A DNA stretch of 64,000 nt from Choristoneura fumiferana (GCF_025370935.1 NC_133492.1:11069608-11133607); one strand, 5' to 3'. Counted from the first letter of the stretch, positions 31,959 through 43,556 are shown. Notes: generated by a model not told the origin, from the sequence alone. Translations and numbers: made by a program.

Positions 31959-32049
31959 GATTCCACAGACACCATACATTATTTCGGTATAAAGAGCAGC
32001 AGGCAGTAGTAGGTAGTAGTAGTATATGTTAATCCAGGGTATATATTAC

Positions 32050-32165
32050 CTGTATGCCAAATTTCATGCAAATCCGTTCAGTTGTTTTTGCGTGAAAGAG
32101 TAACAAACATCCGAACATCCAAATAAACATCCATCCATACAAACTTTCGCGTTTATAATATTAGT
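32050..32165 (+). mobile_element. Metulj-like element, 3' half
   Basis: 'atgccaaatttcatgcaaat', 'ccgttcagttgtttttgcgt', 'gaaagagtaacaaacatccg' and the terminus 'actttcgcgtttataatatt' match the second half of the Metulj pattern. Confidence 0.6.
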
Positions 32166-32188
32166 AAGAATAGTAAGATGTACTTTTG

Positions 32189-32345
32189 ATGAACTAAAAA
32201 CAATTACTTTGCTCACACGCGACCTTATGATAGTTAGGTACATCTATGCAAGAATACTGTAAGAAAACACATACAAACCACACAAACCCAACTATCACCA
32301 CTAGAAGTTTAGAACTCGACCAGAGTTCACAGAGAGAGGTTAGTT
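32189..32345. mobile_element. TIR element, CCTTGCTCACCCGCGACC family, left part
   Basis: 'gatgaactaaaaacaattac' then 'tttgctcacacgcgacctta' matches the left end of the complete element at 44267. It is followed by the shared interior 'catacaaaccacacaaaccc' and 'gaactcgaccagagttcaca'. The right end is missing. Confidence 0.6.
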
Positions 32346-32349
32346 GGTT

Positions 32350-32505
32350 CACAGTAAGTCGAAGGCATAAACATCTATACATCCACAGCGTTAAATATAC
32401 GAGTATGTAAATATAAATCGACCCTATTTTTAGTGCCTTAAAGGTGTATGTATAGATATTTTCGATGTCTCGGAAACGTGTAGTTATTTATGCCCTTGAC
32501 TGTAC
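32350..32505. mobile_element. Diverged TACAGTCA-type MITE
   Basis: The right end reads tatgcccttgactgta. The left end is a diverged complement (acagtaagtcgaaggcataa). The interior is A/T-rich. It is related to 3221-3351 by its termini. Confidence 0.5.
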
Positions 32506-33250
32506 TCAAAATAGCGTTTTCGTACTGATTTTTTATTTGATAAACATATTTTTACCGACGTAAACAACACAATATTATAAATAAGACCGACTATAACGAA
32601 ACAAAATTGTTTCTAAACTAGATTAACACTGCAGTATCGCTACCTCTGAAGTATACAAATTGGCTGTTTTTCTAAACATTTCGAAAATTCTAAAATCTTC
32701 AAACTATTCCTTCTCAGTACACCTTTCTGATCCTTTGTCTGTTAAATTTCGAGTCTCTAGCTCCAGGTGTATGCTGTGCGTTGTCAGTTAGTCAATCAGT
32801 CACGTACTCTTTCAACTATACTCTTTTATACGTATCGTGACTTATAGAAGATAAACTTAATATAAAAAAACCAAAACGTGCTATTAAAATATCATCACTA
32901 CATTTTGTCAGTAATTTGTAGCTCAATGTATGAACGCGTGCAGGAATAACGCCGGAATAAATGAGTGAATTATGTGTTCATAATTAACATGGTTACAATT
33001 TCTAGCGACTCAATCAAGCCGCTTACTCACCGAGAATGTTTATTTGTAGCCAACTATTTAAATAGTGTTGTCGCTCATAATTATGTGTACTGATAAATTA
33101 TTTATTATCGAACATGTGTATGGAAATAATATCGTAGAACAGCTTGGCTATAATTAATTACTACGCACAACCCGCGACATGGAGATTGTTTTCTTTGTTT
33201 ATTGCGTGTGTTGTTACAAGTAGGTAACCAATGTACGGTGTGCGTCTCGG

Positions 33251-33425
33251 CCAGTTATTTGTATGAACACTATGAATGTTTGTTCTCGGGTCTTGGATGT
33301 TTAAAATATGTATTTATCTATATAAGTATGTTTATCCGTTGCCTAGTACCCATAGTACAAGTTTTGCTTAGTTTGGGACTAGGTCAATTGGTGTCAAGTG
33401 TCCCATGATATTTATCATATTTATC
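33251..33425 (+). mobile_element. SINE without its tRNA head
   Basis: 'cagttatttgtatgaacact', 'tgtttgttctcgggtcttgg', 'gtacaagttttgcttagttt' and 'ggtgtcaagtgtcccatgat' match the body and tail of the SINE at 20169-20395. The head is 5'-truncated. Confidence 0.7.
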
Positions 33426-33429
33426 TATT

Positions 33430-35660
33430 TATATTACACCAGCTGCGAAATTTCAATTTGCTACTTTTTGTAGAGCATGCGGCATTAGCCATTGTTGGGT
33501 ATGCGGGATTGTAGTATCATCGAAAATTAGTGACTAAAAATATCGAACCTCATTTTGAGATACAATAGAACTCTGTTGAGGCAATGCTGTCCGTAAAAAT
33601 ATAAAGGTAAGTATTTAAAAACATGGCCGGGCAGCTCACGCTACCTACTTCCACTTTCATGCGAGAACTTCTTTACATTACACATTCAACATCCACTTTG
33701 GCTTTAAAAATGTTTCCATACACGGCTCAGCCTTTACATTGCACGCATACATTACATAACAGTCAAATTAGTGTGTTCATTTCTCTAAAGTCAGATAAAG
33801 TCAGTTTATTTACTTACCAAACATGGCAGTTCATCTATGAAACTTTGTCTCCATTCCCCGCGTTGGAAGGCAGAGGGTTGGGTAAACGAGGAGGAAACGT
33901 AACGAAATATTAAATTTGAACTTGTTTTTGAAGAAATAGCATTTATTAGGAAATCTTAGTCCACATGTTCGCTTACCAGCAGACGTGATTGTGGTCAAAC
34001 GCTAGCCTATTTCTGTAAAAAAAAAGAAATAGTACTTTATACCACTATTGCATAATGAGGGCTCAGGGTTTATGCCACAAGGCTTGGTCGAGTGTTTTAC
34101 TGACTGACTGGTCTGGTATAAACTACTTTCAACCAATCAGGAAGCAGCAGAGATCTCGTGTCACGTTATATTTGGCTAATTAAAACTAACAATTAAGCGT
34201 TCTTGTTTTGAGACTCTTTTTAGTTCTTTGCGCAGATCTTTAATAAAAAAAATCGATACAATGGCAATGGCTCAGCCCTAAAAATATCGTCTTTATAATT
34301 TTGTTTCGGAAACTGTAGTTCGGGGATTAAAGTACACGAGAAGAAAAATACTTGTGACGCAAAAGGCAGTGGGTACAAAATAAAAATACGTCAATATACA
34401 AAGAATAGAAGAATCTATAAAATGTGGTTGCCCGATGTCATGTTGTTTTAAACGTAACTGTATTTTGAATAGTTCTATAAAATGTATTGTTCTGCTTATT
34501 TATGTATAAATTTATTTGTTTTGTATGGGATAGTGAATACAAGTATAGAAAAATAATGAAAAATGGCTGTTGAAATGTTAACCTCGGCCGCCAGTGACTT
34601 GCGACAAGGCGGCAAGTCGAGAAGTTTCCTCTAGAACAAATAAGGCATTTGAATTTCCTAGCCGACTCTGAATTGAATACCCTACTTCACTAGTTCGGAA
34701 CTCGTGGGGTTTTAAAAGATATTCCTTTTTGAATGTGTCGTACAGCCGGAATGGAATATGGTTACATGTTGAAGTCCAGATCGTGTTTAGTTTGAGTTGT
34801 TTTGTTCGGCAGTGAAAAAGATGAGTCAATTTTTGTCGCTGATTATGGTTCATTTTGTTCATGACGTATTTGCATATTGCAAGAGATAATGGAAATACCG
34901 ATTAGTCTAGCGTAGGCTTAGTAATTTAAACCTTTCTCCAAACATACTTGCCCATGATACGAGTATAAATATTAATTTTATAATACGCCTTGGATATGAA
35001 TGTCAATAGATTTAAATTTTATATCTGTTTGAGTTTATAGGCATTCGGTAGCGGTACTTTATTTATTCGACATAGCTAAACTTCACTAGGTAAATCGTAC
35101 AATGATGAGTTTTGAACGATATGGCGGTGTTAGTTGGCCACATTATACAATGGGGTGGCGTCTCACGTATACCTAAAAATTTCATGATCTGGGGGTTTTT
35201 CAATCAGACGATAACAAGTACATATTCTGAGTGTTTTCGTCTCTTTCGCGAAAACGATAGCGGCGCTCACGTATTATGTTCTTAATTTTCTTTTGATTAT
35301 TTTCAGAGTTCCCCGAAAGATACCTATTGTCCATAATAATGTACTTAAGGTAATAAATATACTACAGGTACTAAAGATATCAAGGAGGTCAACGCGATAC
35401 TGACAATAAATAAATGAACTTAAAAAGTGCTTAAAACCGGAATCTGAATGCACTTATTTCATAATATTAGTTATTATTTCTTTAAACACATGAGACCTAA
35501 TATATGATTTGCGACGCTGAATATACCAAGATGTAATTTTTATGAATTCAGATGAGAATAGTAAAATGGTTGGAACAATCTCACACTTGAGTAAAGCAAA
35601 ATAATTTTGTTTATATTAATTTTATGATTCATGAGAATAGTAACGATTAACGTGTCAGTC
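33430..35660. other. No recognised feature
   Basis: No supported exon or named repeat. The 94-codon reverse frame at 34578-34862 has no recognisable domain and no clear splice signals, so I treat it as unproven. Confidence 0.4.
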
Positions 35661-35667
35661 CTTTGCG

Positions 35668-35850
35668 TACGTGTCCAGATCGTCCCGCCATCTCCTTCTC
35701 GGTCAGCCTCGATGTCGCTGGCCGCAAATAGACGTGTTCTGGAGAGCCCAGTCCCATTTTAGCTTAGCAGTTTTGACATTGCGTCAGAACGAGAGTTGTG
35801 GAGGTCAAGAGGGGAGGCCTTTGCCCAGCAGTGGGACACTATACAGGCTA
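35668..35850. mobile_element. Chimeric RTE LINE 3' end (inverted halves)
   Basis: 35668-35795 matches, on the reverse strand, the coding part of the LINE at 48800-49617 ('cagatcgtcccgccatctcc', 'cagtcccattttagcttagc'). 35796-35850 is the terminal segment in the + orientation ('ggggaggcctttgcccagca', 'gtgggacactatacaggct'). The two parts face each other. A further + tail (gttctgagaggaggcctgtg) is at 35890. Confidence 0.6.
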
Positions 35851-35929
35851 CTTCAAAAAAATATTGTGTAGGTACATGTAGATGCCCTCTGGTTCTGAGA
35901 GGAGGCCTGTGCCCAGCACGTATGACTGT

Positions 35930-36630
35930 GACGTCTGTTATGAAAGTCTTGTATACTTATGACCTTGACCGTATCTCAGCGTCAGGTCAAGACTAAAGGG
36001 TACTGACCTAGCAAGGCAGGAGTAAGCGGGTCTATCTACTTTTCAGAACTTTGCAAGTTACCGCGCATACTCGTATTACAGATATACAGCAGGTATTCCA
36101 GCTTGGGTCTTGTAGCCCCTTATCACTCTAGACCCTAGGGAATCGGAATTATTTATCGTACCTCGACACCTCCTTCCAACTTTTGTCGACAGTTTGTGAA
36201 TTTAACTTGAACTTGGTTCTTAACTTATGTTATTAGAATATGGCTAGGTTAGAGACCTCGAAATCATGTAAAGTAGACGTTTTAGTGGAAACGGTGTAGG
36301 AACATTAGAACCTCGAAAGTTTTTAATGCTATGATGTCTATTTATGCAAGTATACTGCCTACTTATAACTTTACCAAAATTCAAGTTTACCTAATTTTAG
36401 AAATGAGTGAAATTAAACTTCCAACATTTGGAACCGATTTACAAGTAAACATAACTTCTAATGATACCACCTGGATGACAGATATTTTCCTACTCTCATC
36501 GCGGTTACCAAAGTAAAGGCCGCCTTACACATGCTCTTTATTGGCGTGCTAAGCTAATAAGCATGCTTATAAGCATTTCAGTACTCCATTGGAACTAACC
36601 ACCCGAGAGATGTCGTTATTAAGCAATCAA
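35930..36630. other. No recognised feature
   Basis: Nothing is supported here except small palindromic pieces such as aagcatgcttataagcatt near 36555. Confidence 0.45.
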
Positions 36631-36632
36631 CT

Positions 36633-36705
36633 TAAGATTGGTTTTTTGGAATCTTTTTGTATTTTTTATTTCAATTCCAAATTTTTGTTACTTTTACGGT
36701 CCCTT
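36633..36705 (-). repeat. SINE-associated body segment, reverse copy
   Basis: 'aagattggttttttggaatc' then 'tttttgtattttttatttca' is the reverse complement of the segment at 14668-14725. Confidence 0.5.
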
Positions 36706-36744
36706 TTCAACTTAACATACATACTTAAATTCATATATTTTATA

Positions 36745-36805
36745 CTTCAGACAGTGCTACGGCGTAGCACGTATTTATCAACACGTAGCGCTACGCTGCT
36801 CTACA
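36745..36805. repeat. Small CTACG/CGTAG-rich palindromic cluster
   Basis: 'gtgctacggcgtagcacgta' and 'cacgtagcgctacgctgctc' are overlapping palindromes built from the same motif as the larger block at 42196-42440. Confidence 0.6.
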
Positions 36806-36879
36806 AAAGAACTTAAATAAGTCTCTACACAGCGAGCGAGAAAAACACGCAGGTTAACCTGCACAGAACAAGAGCACGG

Positions 36880-37214
36880 TGCCCCGATCCAATTAAGTAT
36901 GCGAGTCAATTGATGCCATGCACACAATACGTCAGGATACCAAGTAGGCTAAAGAAAGGGCGCCAACTTGGACGCATGCGCTCAAAACAATCCCGACAGA
37001 CCTCCACTCACGATGCTCAGTATCCGCGGAGACGTCAGCCGCGACGCACGTGTCTCCAGCAACACCAAAACAAAATACGATCGCCCATTAAAACCCCATC
37101 AGCCGCGAGTGTACGAAACTGGAATTAAAAACGGATTTGCCGTAATCGGGCGTTCGACGGTTTAAGTTAGTAGTTATGGACGTGAGTTAGTGCGTGCGAT
37201 GCGCGCGTGGCGTT
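36880..37214 (+). promoter_or_regulatory. CpG-rich promoter/5' UTR region of the furin-like gene
   Basis: The 300 bases before the furin-like start codon are markedly richer in CpG than the surroundings. They carry an initiator-like TCAGT at 37017, a CRE-like gacgtcagc at about 37031 and an E-box CACGTG at 37047. Two upstream ATGs precede the coding start: 37176 (a four-codon ORF ending TAG at 37190) and 37199 (a longer out-of-frame ORF overlapping the start). The exact transcription start is inferred, not proven. Confidence 0.5.
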
Positions 37215-37361
37215 ATGTCCGCGCTTGGCGTGTATCTAGTGCTGGCATTTCTGGACGCGTGTGCGCCACTCTACCACCACCAGTTCGCGGTGCACGTGCC
37301 TGGCGGGCCGGAGGAAGCTCACAGTCTGGCCCACAGACATGGCTTCCTCAACCACGGACAG
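37215..37361 (+). CDS. Furin-like proprotein convertase, first coding exon
   Basis: The 49 codons start at ATG 37215 and end at a phase-0 donor (cag|gtatgg). Residues 2-17 form a hydrophobic signal peptide ending in an ACA cleavage-like site. The pro-domain start then reads LYHHQFAVHVPGGPEEAHSL followed by AHRHGFLNHGQ. The AV-x-(I/V)-PGGP spacing, a variable A-rich helix and HGF(L/V)N-x-GQ are hallmarks of furin-type convertase pro-domains, and in vertebrate furin an intron also falls near this GQ. Such enzymes are type I membrane serine proteases of the trans-Golgi that cut precursors after basic motifs. No catalytic-domain exon was found in the window, so furin-1 versus furin-2 type is open. 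The start was chosen because the signal peptide follows it directly; the two upstream ATGs are out of frame. Confidence 0.8.
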
Positions 37362-37409
37362 GTATGGCCCCAAATCCCTGATGATTTTCAGTCAAGATTC
37401 TTGCGGCAC

Positions 37410-37635
37410 ATTCTTCTTGGCAATGATGCTCTTTCTACAATAAAAATAACATCATTGCGTATATACGTCCTACAGGTGGGCACAGGCCTCGTCTCAGAAT
37501 GAGAAGGCTTGGACCGTAGTTCCCACGTGGGTCTACTACTGATTGAAAACTTCACACACAGATTGAATTGCTTCGTAGGTTGTGCAGTTTTCCTCGCGAT
37601 TTTTTCCTTCACTGTAGAGCTCGCGCTCGTGTGGC
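37410..37635 (-). mobile_element. GATGAT-tail SINE in the furin intron (plus a short LINE tail)
   Basis: Less than 100 bases after the furin exon, 'tcttcttggcaatgatgctc' (also at 2128) is followed by the reverse of the SINE at 24515: 'acaggcctcgtctcagaatg', 'ccgtagttcccacgtgggtc' and 'gcagttttcctcgcgatttt'. Confidence 0.6.
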
Positions 37636-37717
37636 TTTCTACAAGCGCTGATAGTATAAAGGTACTTAACTTAACACATAAAAGAGTCTTTTGAGGCTTG
37701 CTTACAGAATAACAGGA

Positions 37718-37765
37718 GACCCACTTGCTCGTTTGCCATCCAGTCGAATAAAAAAAAAAGAATAA
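37718..37765 (+). mobile_element. LINE 3' terminal fragment
   Basis: 'ggagacccacttgctcgttt' then 'gccatccagtcgaat' and an A-rich tail is the forward version of the 3' end at 28219. Confidence 0.6.
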
Positions 37766-37769
37766 ACAT

Positions 37770-40135
37770 TTTAATTTTAATTTTGATCACAACATCCAAC
37801 TCACCATACTTAAATAAGCACTTGCAGATTTTATTTTTGATATCTATACATCTTGTAGCCGGTAGTAGTATTTACATCTAATTGCTAGTCATTCCAAACA
37901 CTGAAAGTGGGTGAAGTTTAACTTGCAATATAAAGCAGGTTGTGTTAAAGCTCATGACAAGAAAGCGATACCTAGTAAATAGATCTTATTGCAACAACAT
38001 TATATAGTTACATGACAAGATGACTCGCTGTAGGTTGACATCAGTAGTAGGTATATCGAGGAGATTACCGAAACGAAAGTAGATTATGTTACAAGTCTAA
38101 AAATTAATCGCCTTTTTTCAATACTTAAGGAACATTGCCAAATTTAGAGGCATAAGAAATGAGATGCACTATTTCCGAAAACATTATGATTGTAAGTTGA
38201 TTACAATATTACACAGATTACAAGTTTCCTTGTCTATCCGCTTGTTATGTTATGTCAACTGGACATAAATTTTTCTTCATCTATCACATCCCACTAATAT
38301 TATAAATGCGAAAGTTTGTAAGTCTTGCCTTTGCTAGACAGAAACAAAACAATTTTCCTTGTTAATTAATGAGATGTCACTATGACGTTTATACTGTGAA
38401 ATGTTTCTGTGGTGGGTCAGGAACAGGAATTAAAGCCGTACGAACTTGAGCTTATTTACTAGTTGCACTGAGAGTGGCCTGAATCAATGAACTAACTTTG
38501 AAATTAATAAATGGATGAAACATTAATTTTACATTTACTTGTCAGTCCTTAAGAATATCATTTACGGAGATCAGAATATATTTAATAGCAGATAAAAACT
38601 TAAGTCAATATCTAATTCAAATCATTTTGCGAGTAGACTAATCCTGATTTCGCCTCCAAACCTGTTTTTCTTGAGGGAAATTGGTATAAGAAGGTTTTAT
38701 GTTCTCCGGAAATTGATTTAGAACGACACTGGAAAGAGTTCGATTCCGAGGAAATGCTTTGTTCAGTAAATACAATCAAGGATATATCGTATGCAAACCA
38801 TAATGTTATATAAGAATCAGGCCAATCAACCTTTGTTTTGAACGTAGTTTTATGAAGTAGATGTAGTAAAACAAACGAATATAAAAAGGGGTAAACGAAC
38901 ATTATTTCGTGTTTTGTAAACAAATGAAACCTGTAACTGTTATGGTGATATTATTAACATTATTTATAGCTCTCAAAACTTTACGAATCATTTTACATCT
39001 ATGCCATTAAACCATATTATATTCACGAGTATATATACGGAGTTATACCGGCTTGTCGATCGAATAGTATGTATGTGATAGTCAGGTCATCCTGACTATG
39101 ACGCTAGAATTCGGATCCCGGTAGGGGCTCATATTTGCGTAATGATCTAGTTGCGTTACATTTCAGATAATAAGATTCTAACAGGAAAACCGTAAAAATA
39201 AATACAACAAAAATTAAAAGGAAATTAATAAGTATTTTCGAAGTTCGATAGTACCTCATCAAAATCGTACCAAGAAAAGACATACCTACTGTGTTTCGTT
39301 CCATATTTTCCTAAATTTAACGCCATTATGGATACATGTTTCTATGTAAACATGATGTAATACGTGACATCAAATATGCAGTATTCAATAAACAAGTTTC
39401 AGTAAACCCGTATATTAAAGAAGGAACGAACGCAAATATGATCCCGACCGACTGTTTGATATAGCTTGAGGGTTAGCTTACATATAACATGTAATATAAG
39501 TAATTTAACGTGGTTAGGATATTCATTTCAGACCCTTGTAAATAGGTTTTTTGGTGTGTATGTACCTATAAAATTGTAAATATAAACACAACAAAAAATA
39601 CATTGGTTTAAACAGTTATATGTATAACTTGAAGGAATTTTTACCTGCTATTTAATCTAAACTATTTGATGTCTCTCATCCTATATTCCTTAGTGACTGA
39701 AAACTTACTTTTCAATCTGTGTGTTGCTAGTGATAACTTGTGCCTCTGAGACGTTGTCTTCGACTGTTGGCTTCTTGAAGTGGCTCAGAGTAATGCAACG
39801 AGCGATGGAGAGACTGCCCCGTCTAGCCCTCCGGTAGCTACGCCACTATCATAATGTCATACTCGTACTACAGTAACTGACATTCATTCGTTACTGAACA
39901 TACCTACTTATTGAATATTATAAATTTAACATTAACATACTTTGACGCGATTATTTTCGCAACTTTTATTCCAATTTGTTGTTGAAAAGTTTCGTCGGCA
40001 CGTGAAATTGAAATTTTATGAAAAAAAAATCAGCTTACTTTTCACACAAGAATTCGAGGTTTTATTTCAATTTGTTATTGATATAGCTATAAAGTTAGTA
40101 CTTTTCGTTTTGAGTCTTTCATCATCATCATAATA
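37770..40135. other. Presumed furin-like gene intron, no recognised feature
   Basis: A/T-rich DNA. At 38283-38310 there is an isolated Metulj terminus (cactaatattataaatgcga). No exon is recognised; the convertase catalytic Asp, His and Ser motifs are absent from all open frames. Confidence 0.45.
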
Positions 40136-40139
40136 GGTA

Positions 40140-40375
40140 TCAGATCAGTCAGAGAGCGTCCATTGTTGGACATAGGCCTCCTCCAGTTGCTTCAATTGGA
40201 AGCGGCTTGTATCCACCGTGAACACGCGGCCTTACCCTAGTCGTCCTCCATCTCGTTGGTGAACGTCCTAAGCTGCGCTTGCCGATCTGCGGTCTCAATT
40301 TGAGACCTTTTCTGCCCTTAACGGCTGTCTGTTTTTCTGAGCCATATGGCCTGCCCATTGCCATTGTAACGAGCT
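40140..40375 (-). mobile_element. RTE-clade LINE 3' end
   Basis: Reverse strand: MAMGRPYGSE..., then a GRSPTRWRTTRV-like stretch and the GGGLCPTMDA ending. This matches the 'W..GRP..RW.DDL' plus terminal block of lepidopteran RTE elements, with frameshifts. The + strand hallmark is 'cgtccattgttggacatagg'. Confidence 0.65.
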
Positions 40376-41537
40376 GATCGCATTCTAGCCAAGGGAATTA
40401 GGCTTTTCTTGCGGTTTTGCCTGCGAGAGTCATAGCAGATCTGGCAGCTAAATTGAAAATACTATAGGAATTCTCAAAAATTGCTACACATATTTCGTGT
40501 ATTGGAGGTAAATGCAGCCCACACATATTTCTCATTTATGGTATAAGTATAAGTATGAACTCGGCTTACTTTACCAAATAACTGAATTTACTAAGTAGTT
40601 TTTCAATCCTATGTAGTTTTAATTTCTGACTTTACCAATTGATAGATTTCCTAATAAATGTTCTGTATTGTATTTTTTTAATTTACGCGTTTTTTGTATT
40701 GGTCGCAATGTGGTGCTCAATAAGAAGACATTTGAGTGTATTTGTAGTGGGGTATTTTAATTAATACTTTCGCTTTTACTTGTTTGTGTTATGTCTACTG
40801 TGGCTCATTAATGATGCTTTAATAAATGATTGATTTAGGCGTTACTTTAGGAAGGTTAATGGACTTAACTATTATTCCTTGCTTCTCCGCTACCATTTTT
40901 TTTGTAGTGGGGAAGCAACATATGATAGTATTATTCATTGTTTTTTTTTATAAAATAAGATAGTTTTTAGCATCCTGACAAGAAAATATGAAGAATAAAT
41001 AATCTATGCTAAAAAAATGTTTTACTTTGAGTTTTTTCACTGTTGTTTTTGTAACAAATTTCAAGTAGATTTGACCGTTAATAAATCATATTAGGCTTAG
41101 ATTTGAACTCAAGAAATAGTTGTAGAAGAGATAGCTTTTAAGCCATTAAGTTCACTATGTTTTTTATTAAAATTGCTGGTTAGTTAACAACCTATATTGA
41201 TTTGTGGTGTCCAGTACAGAATATTTGTAGTATACTAAATTGTAAATTTACACGTTAAAGTATATAAAACTTTTTAAAATCTACACTTTAGCGTAAAATG
41301 CCAAAGGATTAACCTAAAAATCGTATAAAAACGTCCTTAGGTGAAGACGAGACGTCACTTAATGTTTTTATTGTGCTCTGCTTTCACCCTTTCACTCTTG
41401 TAAGGAGCACTTGGGGATGTCGAGCTTTTAGAGCTTTGAGAAGCTAAACGAGTGGATACGCTAAGCTTACGAGTAAGCCGTGCTTTGAAAGTAATATTGT
41501 CCATTCAGATTTTTTTGCGCTTCGAATGTGTCGTTGA

Positions 41538-41690
41538 TGTATGTATGTATGTAAACTCTTTATTGTAAAAAATAAGGGAACAAACACAATGGACAAACAA
41601 TGAGATATATGTACAAAAGCAAACTTATCCCTTTAAAGGATCTCCACCAGTCAACCTTTGAGTGGATGAGAGGAGTATTCAGTCAGGGAC
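41538..41690 (-). mobile_element. LINE 3' UTR and tail (ATGT tail)
   Basis: (ATGT)n, then 'aaactctttattgtaaaaaa', 'agcaaacttatccctttaaa', 'ggatctccaccagtcaacct' and 'ttgagtggatgagaggagta' is the reverse of the 3' end found at 9055-9185. Confidence 0.6.
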
Positions 41691-42195
41691 AGACAAAAAG
41701 TGAGTTTAAAAATTAAAATAGATAGTGGAATGTAATAGTGTGGATGTGATAGTGGTTCTTAGTGAAATGTAAACAAAAAAAGTTGCTTATGACTTTCTTT
41801 AACCACATCTAAGTAATTAGTACAATACACGGTGACATGCCTCAAAGGCACTGCAGAAATTATCTGTTGTAGACGTCACCCATATAATCATGATACTGAT
41901 TAGACTGTAAGGCGACAAAATAAAAATATACAAGCAGCTACTTTTGATGTCGATGATACAGGTAGTCGGTTTACGAAATATTTTACTAAATTATTTGGCT
42001 ATGATTAGAATGAAATTGAAATATCTGTCATTTCATTTCATTCATAGCATGTTTTTTTTTATTTCCATTAACTTCAACAGTTCATTTTCTGGATAAAAGT
42101 ATTCATTTCTACGACTATGCCCTTTCTAGGGTGTCAAACTATCTCCATATATATATGGTTTAAAGCTAAGAGGTAACCGATAGACAAAGTTATTT

Positions 42196-42440
42196 TAGTA
42201 CGTAACTAGTAGTTACATTAGTACGGATTAGTAATAAACGTACTTTAGGTAACTACGCGGAGATCATTTAACGCTCTTGCGTTAGCAGTTAGTATATTCA
42301 AGGACTCTGCGTGCCGCTAAGTAGCGTACGCGCAGCAACTACGTGCTTAGGCGCAGACACTACGACCCACGTAGCATAGCTGTGGCTGCTACGCATCGTA
42401 GACGGTACTGCGTAGCGTACGTAGTAGCGTAGCCGCGTAG
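42196..42440. repeat. CTACG/CGTAG-rich block, copy 1
   Basis: At least ten CTACG or CGTAG pentamers occur in 200 bases, mixed with gcgtacg and tacgtag palindromes ('gcgtagcgtacgtagtagcg'). The same type of cluster, smaller, occurs at 36745. It is non-coding and its class is unknown. Confidence 0.7.
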
Positions 42441-42515
42441 TTATTTTGTGCTCTGTAACCCAGACCACAACCTCAACTAAATCGTTCGCAATTAATGAAT
42501 GAATTATTATTTAAT

Positions 42516-42546
42516 ACTAGCTGTTGCCCGCGGCTTCGCCCCTGTT
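42516..42546 (+). mobile_element. Metulj-like 5' end fragment
   Basis: 'actagctgttgcccgcggct' then tcgcccctgttcc; the rest is replaced by the tail of the next LINE fragment. Confidence 0.6.
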
Positions 42547-42552
42547 CCAACC

Positions 42553-42735
42553 TTTTTTTTTTATTTTTTTTTATTCGACGACGGCAAACAAGCAAGTGGA
42601 TCTCCTGATGGTAAGAGATCACCACCGCCCATAAACATCTGCAACACCAGTGTAGTTGCCAAACTAGAGGCCTAAGATGGGATACCTCAAGTATTTTGTT
42701 TAGCACAATTCTTGTCCTGACAATAAGGAATACAA
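42553..42735 (-). mobile_element. Non-LTR retrotransposon 3' end, copy 1
   Basis: A T-rich run followed by 'acggcaaacaagcaagtgga', 'tctcctgatggtaagagatc' and 'cctaagatgggatacctcaa', the same family as 28219-28515. Confidence 0.65.
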
Positions 42736-42784
42736 CAAAAAAGTAATTATCCAATTCGGTGCCGTCTTTCGGAAGTTATGCACG

Positions 42785-42910
42785 TACAGTCAACGTCATA
42801 AATAAGTGATCACTTTTGTACCTTGTCATTTTAACGTCATGTTTGAAAAGCCATACGAAATTGTGTACCGACTGAAAGCGACATGGTACAAAAGTGATCA
42901 CTTATTTATA
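42785..42910. mobile_element. TACAGTCAACG MITE cut at its right end, copy 1
   Basis: The left end and most of the interior match 20719-20858. The right arm stops at gtgatcacttattta, where an A-rich LINE tail begins, so the retroelement landed in or next to the right terminus. Confidence 0.75.
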
Positions 42911-43120
42911 AATAAATAAAATAAAATAAAAATACATTTATTGCCACATTAAAAAAAATACAATGAACATAACAAAAGACAAAAACAAAAACAACAGACA
43001 CGTTACAAATATGTGGCAATAGGCTCAAGCTCAGCATTCACATGCTGCCGGTCGACAACCGGCGGCGCTGATTTTCAGCCTGCGCCCGTCTCGCACTACT
43101 CGCTAACAGAGCTAGCTAGC
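42911..43120 (-). mobile_element. LINE 3' fragment (ATGTGGCAATAGGCTCAA block), copy 1
   Basis: (AAAT)n-type tail, 'ttacaaatatgtggcaatag', 'acatgctgccggtcgacaac' and 'gctgattttcagcctgcgcc' match 23805-24025. Confidence 0.55.
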
Positions 43121-43231
43121 GTCTCGTATGACGTTGCCTTACATTTCGTTGTACATACATTTCGGAGATTCATCTTTATTTATATAGAAGATTATTCTAT
43201 AATTATAATTATATCATAATTGATAGTCATT

Positions 43232-43556
43232 AGTACCTGGACAGCCGAGCTTTGCTGGGATGCTCTTTTGTTTTGGAGAACATACATAATGAAATAAGCT
43301 GTAAAATAAAATAAAAAAACCTTTGAATAAAAATGTATAAAAAAGCAAAATTAAAATTAAATCATGCTTGTGAAATTACCGATCCTATTTTGCGTCAAAT
43401 TTTATTTCAAGAAAAACGAAAAGAAAACTTAAGAACCCTCGTTTTCCCCAGTAACACGGATGAGTTGATCGATTATTCACCAAAAACCGTCACATACCAA
43501 ATTTCATCGAAAATATTACAGCAGTTTCCAAAATCTAAATCAAATCAAATTTAGAG
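43232..43556 (-). mobile_element. Non-autonomous repeat (TACCTGGACAGCCGAGC end), copy 1
   Basis: It starts 'gtacctggacagccgagctt', related in reverse to the end at 21395-21415. It includes 'cataccaaatttcatcgaaa' near the other side. A/T-rich; the 73-codon forward frame inside is not a known protein. Confidence 0.4.

Noticed and set aside
33623..33913. 96-codon forward ORF as a gene
   Set aside because: Low-complexity Ser/Thr/His composition with no family pattern and no supporting neighbours.
34578..34862. 94-codon reverse ORF as a gene
   Set aside because: No recognisable domain, signal peptide or splice context, and its length is within what chance allows in a 64 kb window.
36910..37165. 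Overlapping Arg-rich ORFs before the furin exon
   Set aside because: They lie in the CpG-rich promoter/leader and differ by frame. No homology is apparent, and composition explains the openness.
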